A stretch of 64,000 bases of DNA from Pseudomonas protegens (GTDB taxonomy: Bacteria; Pseudomonadota; Gammaproteobacteria; Pseudomonadales; Pseudomonadaceae). The translations under genes were made by a program, and so were the position numbers. The stretch lies in NCBI RefSeq assembly GCF_013407925.2, contig NZ_CP060201.1, positions 992,001 to 1,056,000 of the forward strand, in the 5' to 3' direction. The notes below the pieces were generated by a model. It searched no databases, was not told where the DNA came from, and was given only the letters and a program-made list of their open reading frames with translations. The stretch's first letter is position 1; each line of letters begins with the position of its first letter. Shown in pieces: positions 60,807-64,000 of this stretch.

Positions 60807-60834
60807 AAAAAGGCGGCCCAATGGCCGCCTTTTT
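60807..60834. terminator. Bidirectional terminator between the PilZ gene and mlaA
   Basis: Stem AAAAAGGCGGCC (60807-60818) with GGCCGCCTTTTT (60823-60834), CAAT loop. Confidence 0.93.
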
Positions 60835-60858
60835 AGTGACTACCGGACAGTCGCTCGA

Positions 60859-61545
60859 TCAGAAATCGTCTTCGACCTTACCGTCCTTGACCTTGAATTC
60901 ACGATTCTGCAGGTAGGCATTACGAATGAAGGTGTACTTGTCACCCCGTATCAGTTTGTCCGCAGACAGCAGGCTGGCACGGGTATCGATGATATCCACG
61001 CCAATGGTGGTGTTGCGCGCAGGAATATCGTTCATGTAGCGGTAGGGTTCGGTGTAGCTTTCGACATACTTGGCTGGTGCATCACGCAAAGTGCTAGGAC
61101 CCAGCAACGGCAGCATTACGTAAGGACCACTACCCACTCCCCAGTAACCGAGAGTCTGACCGAAATCTTCATCGTTGCGCTGCAGGCCCATCTTGGTGCC
61201 GACGTCGAAGAAGCCCGCCAGTCCCAAGGTCGTGTTCATCAGCAGACGCGCCGTATCCACACCGGCAGCACGCGGCTTGGCCTGAAGGATGTCGTTGGCC
61301 AGGTTGCCGACGTCACCCAGGTTGCGGAACATGTTGTGGATGCCGTCTTCAAGAAACTGCGGCGTGACCGCCTGGTAGCCTTGGGCCAATGGCTTCAGGG
61401 CATAAGTGTCGAGGGTATCGTTGAAGGTGAAGATGGGACGGTTGATGCTCTCCCACGGATCTTCTTCAGCTGCCTGGACGACCAGGGGAGCCAGCGTCAC
61501 ACCGGCACTCATACATAGCGGAACTAGATAACGGCTCCAGCGCAT
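60859..61545 (-). CDS. mlaA: MlaA/VacJ, outer-membrane lipid asymmetry protein
   Basis: A 228-residue VacJ-family protein with DPWESINRPIFTFND after the signal region, a central helical ring (about 60-110) and the PLLGPSTLRD segment. MlaA removes phospholipids from the outer leaflet with porin partners and feeds MlaC. Unlike E. coli VacJ, the N-terminus has no lipobox Cys: the signal ends VVQAAEEDPW, so it is probably cleaved by signal peptidase I and not acylated. GGAG lies 9 bases before ATG 61545. Confidence 0.93.
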   Translation of the reverse strand: MRWSRYLVPLCMSAGVTLAPLVVQAAEEDPWESINRPIFTFNDTLDTYALKPLAQGYQAVTPQFLEDGIHNMFRNLGDVGNLANDILQAKPRAAGVDTARLLMNTTLGLAGFFDVGTKMGLQRNDEDFGQTLGYWGVGSGPYVMLPLLGPSTLRDAPAKYVESYTEPYRYMNDIPARNTTIGVDIIDTRASLLSADKLIRGDKYTFIRNAYLQNREFKVKDGKVEDDF

Positions 61546-61749
61546 AGCAGGAAACTCCTTGGGTTGTTCTCTCTTGGGGCTATGCCCTGAGGTTAGGCTC
61601 GGGAGTATAAATCGGATACGCCGGTTTAGGCAGCATCACTGCAATCAGGCTCAACGCGTCGAACCGCCAGTCCCGCTCAGGGTCACCCGACTGTCACTTG
61701 CGTGTCATCTTGTCCCGCTAGCCTCGATGGGTATTTCAAGGACGTTGAT

Positions 61750-62370
61750 ATGCCCCAAGCCGACGCCTCAACCCAGATTGCCGCGCCCTTGACCGCCGTA
61801 CTCTTTGGCCTCAGTGGCTGCCTGGTGGATTTTGGTGCGCGTACGCGCCTGCACAGCTCCACAAGCCCCGGCCCGGAACAGGCTCAAGCCACACCGGGCG
61901 CATTGGCAACCCTGCAGCACTTGCAACAGCAAGGCATTCCTTGCGCATGGCTGGAACAACTACCAGCCGCCAGCGCCCGCCAGCTAGCCGCAGCACTGCC
62001 GGAATGGATCAAGCCCACCCCTGCCGTCCCCGCTCAATGGCCCGCGCCCGACGCCTGCTGGCAGGCATTGATGTCGCTCAAAGTGTCGCGCCTCGACGGC
62101 TGCGTGCTGGTCAGCGGCGAACCACAGCTTCTGCAGTCGGGGCTCAACGCCGGCCTCTGGACCATAGGCCTGGCCTCCTGTGGTTCGCTGTGCGGCATGA
62201 CACCCAGCGAATGGCAGGCGCTGAGCCAACAGGAGCGCGAGCTCAAACGGGGCAAGGCCACCGTGCAACTGTTCGGCCTGGGAGTGCACTCGGTCATAGA
62301 CCACCTGGGAGAATTGCGCACCTGTCTGGCAGACATCGAACAACGTCGACTCAAGGGTGAAAAGCCCTGA
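61750..62370 (+). CDS. HAD/phosphonatase-like protein lacking the nucleophilic Asp
   Basis: A 206-residue protein resembling phosphonoacetaldehyde hydrolase (PhnX) in its opening TAVLFGLSGCLVDFGARTR, but where HAD enzymes have DxD/T the sequence is GLS (Gly20), so the phosphoryl nucleophile is missing. The cap Lys of PhnX is also not evident. It matches the PA2803-type genes beside mlaA in Pseudomonas, possibly a non-catalytic paralogue. AAGGA lies 7 bases before ATG 61750. Confidence 0.75.
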   Translation: MPQADASTQIAAPLTAVLFGLSGCLVDFGARTRLHSSTSPGPEQAQATPGALATLQHLQQQGIPCAWLEQLPAASARQLAAALPEWIKPTPAVPAQWPAPDACWQALMSLKVSRLDGCVLVSGEPQLLQSGLNAGLWTIGLASCGSLCGMTPSEWQALSQQERELKRGKATVQLFGLGVHSVIDHLGELRTCLADIEQRRLKGEKP

Positions 62371-62492
62371 CATAAGCCTGTTGATCAGGATCATGCACAG
62401 TGCCTGGTAGTGGATTACTCTAAGCCGTGGGCATGGATCTTTGCTTCAATCGCGCGGTCCATCCCTGTGCCTATCAATGAAGGGAGAACGCC

Positions 62493-62756
62493 ATGCCTGC
62501 CCGCGAACTGCAAGAACAACTCGATACCCTGCGCGAGCAATTGGAGCAGAACCCACCGCTTTCGGAAGCCGAGCGCGCCAACCTGCATGACCTGATGCAG
62601 CAGATCGAGCTGCAACTCAAGCTGGAAACCAGCACCCATGACGCCAGCCTCGCTGACGGCGTCAATCTGGCGGTGGAACGCTTCGAACTGGAACACCCGG
62701 CCATTGCCGGAACCCTGCGCAACATCGTCCAGACCCTGGGCAACATCGGTATTTGA
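62493..62756 (+). CDS. DUF4404 family small protein
   Basis: An 87-residue, mainly helical protein (ELQEQLDTLREQLEQ then LHDLMQQIELQLKLE, likely antiparallel coiled coil) typical of DUF4404. Function unknown. A GGGAG ribosome site lies about 7 bases before ATG 62493. A strong terminator follows, shared with queF. Confidence 0.82.
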   Translation: MPARELQEQLDTLREQLEQNPPLSEAERANLHDLMQQIELQLKLETSTHDASLADGVNLAVERFELEHPAIAGTLRNIVQTLGNIGI

Positions 62757-62780
62757 TGGCGTCCGACAACAGCGCCTCAT

Positions 62781-62812
62781 AAAAACAAAGCCCCGCATCA
62801 TTTGCGGGGCTT
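62781..62812. terminator. Bidirectional terminator between the DUF4404 gene and queF
   Basis: Stem AAGCCCCGC (62788-62796) with GCGGGGCTT (62804-62812); minus-strand T-run. Confidence 0.88.
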
Positions 62813-62816
62813 CTGC

Positions 62817-63647
62817 TTACTGGCGAACCAATCGCTGATTGGCGAACTCCACGGTTTCGGTACTGCGGTACGGATTGATATCCAGCCCGCCACGACGCAC
62901 ATAGCGAGCGTAGACAGTCAGTTTCTCGGGTTTGAGCAAGCGCTGCAGATCAAGGAAGATCCGCTCCACGCACTGCTCATGGAAATCCGAGTGCTGACGG
63001 AAGCTCACCAGATACGCCAGCAAGCTGGCGTGATCCAGCGCCGCCCCCCGGTACTCCACCACCACGCTGCCCCAGTCCGGCTGGCTGGTTACCGGGCAGT
63101 TGGACTTGAGCAGATGGCTGTGCACGCTTTCCTCCACCACGCGCGAAGCATCGCAGCGCAGAAGTTCCGGACGCGGGTGCTCGTAACTGTCGACATTGAT
63201 GTCCAATTCGTCGATGCACGCACCGGGAAGCGCCACCACGCCCTCGGCCTCTACTTCCTGCAAGCTGCGGATACGCACCCCCACCGGCTTGCCGGCAGCG
63301 GCCGAAAGATCAGCGCGCAAGGTGGACTCAAGCGTCGCGCGGTCAGCGAATGGCGTCTGGTTCAACGAGTTGAGATAGAGCTTGAAAGACTTGGACTCGA
63401 TGATGTTCGGCGAATCCGCAGGAATGCTGAACTCAGCAATGGCCACCACCGGCTTGCCCGACGGCAGCAACCAGGACAACTCGAAGCAATTCCAGAAATC
63501 CACACCTTTATAAGGCAGGGTATCGGCGCTCAAGCCCAGCTCGGCCCATTTCGCCGCCCGAGGGATCGGGAACAGCAGGGACGGGGTGTATGTAGAGACG
63601 TATTCACTGGACTTGCCCAGCGGCGAATGTTCGGCTGCGGGATGCAT
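62817..63647 (-). CDS. queF: NADPH-dependent 7-cyano-7-deazaguanine reductase
   Basis: A 276-residue QueF that reduces preQ0 to preQ1 in queuosine synthesis. It is the long, two-domain tunnelling-fold form. The thioimide-forming Cys184 and Asp191 are in [12 protein letters not shown], and the NADPH/substrate segment [16 protein letters not shown] (79-94) is typical. AGG lies before ATG 63647. It is monocistronic. Confidence 0.97.
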   Translation of the reverse strand: MHPAAEHSPLGKSSEYVSTYTPSLLFPIPRAAKWAELGLSADTLPYKGVDFWNCFELSWLLPSGKPVVAIAEFSIPADSPNIIESKSFKLYLNSLNQTPFADRATLESTLRADLSAAAGKPVGVRIRSLQEVEAEGVVALPGACIDELDINVDSYEHPRPELLRCDASRVVEESVHSHLLKSNCPVTSQPDWGSVVVEYRGAALDHASLLAYLVSFRQHSDFHEQCVERIFLDLQRLLKPEKLTVYARYVRRGGLDINPYRSTETVEFANQRLVRQ

Positions 63648-63714
63648 GGCGGAAACCTGACTGAAGAATCAGCGGATTCTACCAGCCTTTGCTCCCGCCT
63701 TTGAGCCCCTGAAC

Positions 63715-64000
63715 TCAGGGAGTGACCGTCAGCTTACCCACCATCCCGGCCTGGTAATGCCCGGGAATGTTGCAGGCAAACTCCAGGCTGCCGCTCTTGC
63801 TGAAGGTCCAGGTCAGTTCGGCCTGCTTGCCCGGCTCCACCAGTACGCTGTTGGGATCGTCATGCCGCATGCCATGGTCCATGCCTGCCATCGAACTGTG
63901 CCCCATCGCCCCATGATCCATGGCCTGCATGCCGGTGGGCGTGAGCATCCCGCTCTGTTGCATCTTGAGCATTTCCTGCTGATGCTCGGCATGCATGGCC
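63715..64000 (-). CDS. Copper-binding cupredoxin (plastocyanin/azurin-like), 5' end outside the window
   Basis: At least 95 residues are visible; the frame continues past base 64000, so the start and signal peptide are missing. A Met/His-rich segment (HGAMGHSSMAGMDHGMRHDD) precedes a cupredoxin core ending in FACNIPGHYQAGM, where Cys, His and Met are the type 1 copper ligands. Similar proteins (CopI/CusF-linked cupredoxins) act in periplasmic copper handling. An internal Met near 63996 is probably not the start. Confidence 0.85.
   Translation of the reverse strand, partial: AMHAEHQQEMLKMQQSGMLTPTGMQAMDHGAMGHSSMAGMDHGMRHDDPNSVLVEPGKQAELTWTFSKSGSLEFACNIPGHYQAGMVGKLTVTP

Overview
The window is a chromosomal segment of a Pseudomonas of the P. 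fluorescens group, most like the P. protegens/P. chlororaphis branch. This rests on high GC, Pseudomonas REP sequences, an RsmE-type CsrA, a ChiC-type chitinase beside a chitin-active monooxygenase, and blocks whose gene order matches the P. aeruginosa PA3107-PA3139 and PA2795-PA2805 regions as I recall them. It is mostly core chromosome. I see no prophage, plasmid, transposase or CRISPR array.

Layout. 1-5220: the 3' part of a periplasmic EndA-like nuclease, two small lipoproteins, rsmE, a VOC protein, and a chitin-degradation pair (LPMO then chitinase) whose products both lack signal peptides. 5221-7370: a two-gene RNA repair and ribosome rescue module, an RtcB-type RNA ligase overlapping a PrfH release-factor homologue, behind a leader with a 13-codon ORF, a palindrome and a hairpin over the rtcB Shine-Dalgarno. 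7371-10100: an unassigned stretch, tRNA-Val(GAC), a PuuB-like oxidase, two tRNA-Asp and tRNA-Val(TAC).

10267-28645: a long minus-strand biosynthetic block: an SDR gene, metZ, purF, cvpA, dedD, folC, accD, trpF, truA, fimV, an Asd paralogue without the catalytic Cys, asd, leuB, a methyltransferase, leuD and leuC, with a divergent LysR gene. 29726-36662: a PAS-GGDEF-EAL protein, heat-shock gene ibpA with a sigma-32-type promoter and a ROSE-like RNA thermometer, dusC, a thioesterase, and a hydrolase/TetR pair with a palindromic operator. 36846-39398: three tandem tRNA-Ala(GGC)/tRNA-Glu(TTC) pairs downstream of gltX. The pair spacer carries a hairpin with compensatory base changes between copies.

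39631-48555: an EmrAB-type efflux pair, a REP pair, uvrB, an aromatic aminotransferase, two small conserved ORFs, tRNA-Asn and an MFS transporter. 48655-55503: a small exported protein, an NCS2 nucleobase permease with paired operator-like sites, a secreted protein with a His-His motif, an arylamine N-acetyltransferase, a GNAT gene apparently shortened by an in-frame stop, and a membrane diguanylate cyclase. 56363-64000: dusA, tal, an rssB/rssC-like partner-switch pair, a PilZ protein, mlaA, a HAD/phosphonatase relative without its nucleophile, a DUF4404 protein, queF and the start-side-truncated copy of a copper-binding cupredoxin gene.

The parts most worth following are the RtcB-PrfH module and its leader, the signal-peptide-less chitinase/LPMO pair, the covarying hairpins in the tRNA array, and the secreted His-His protein. 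All assignments come from reading the sequence; no database search was run.
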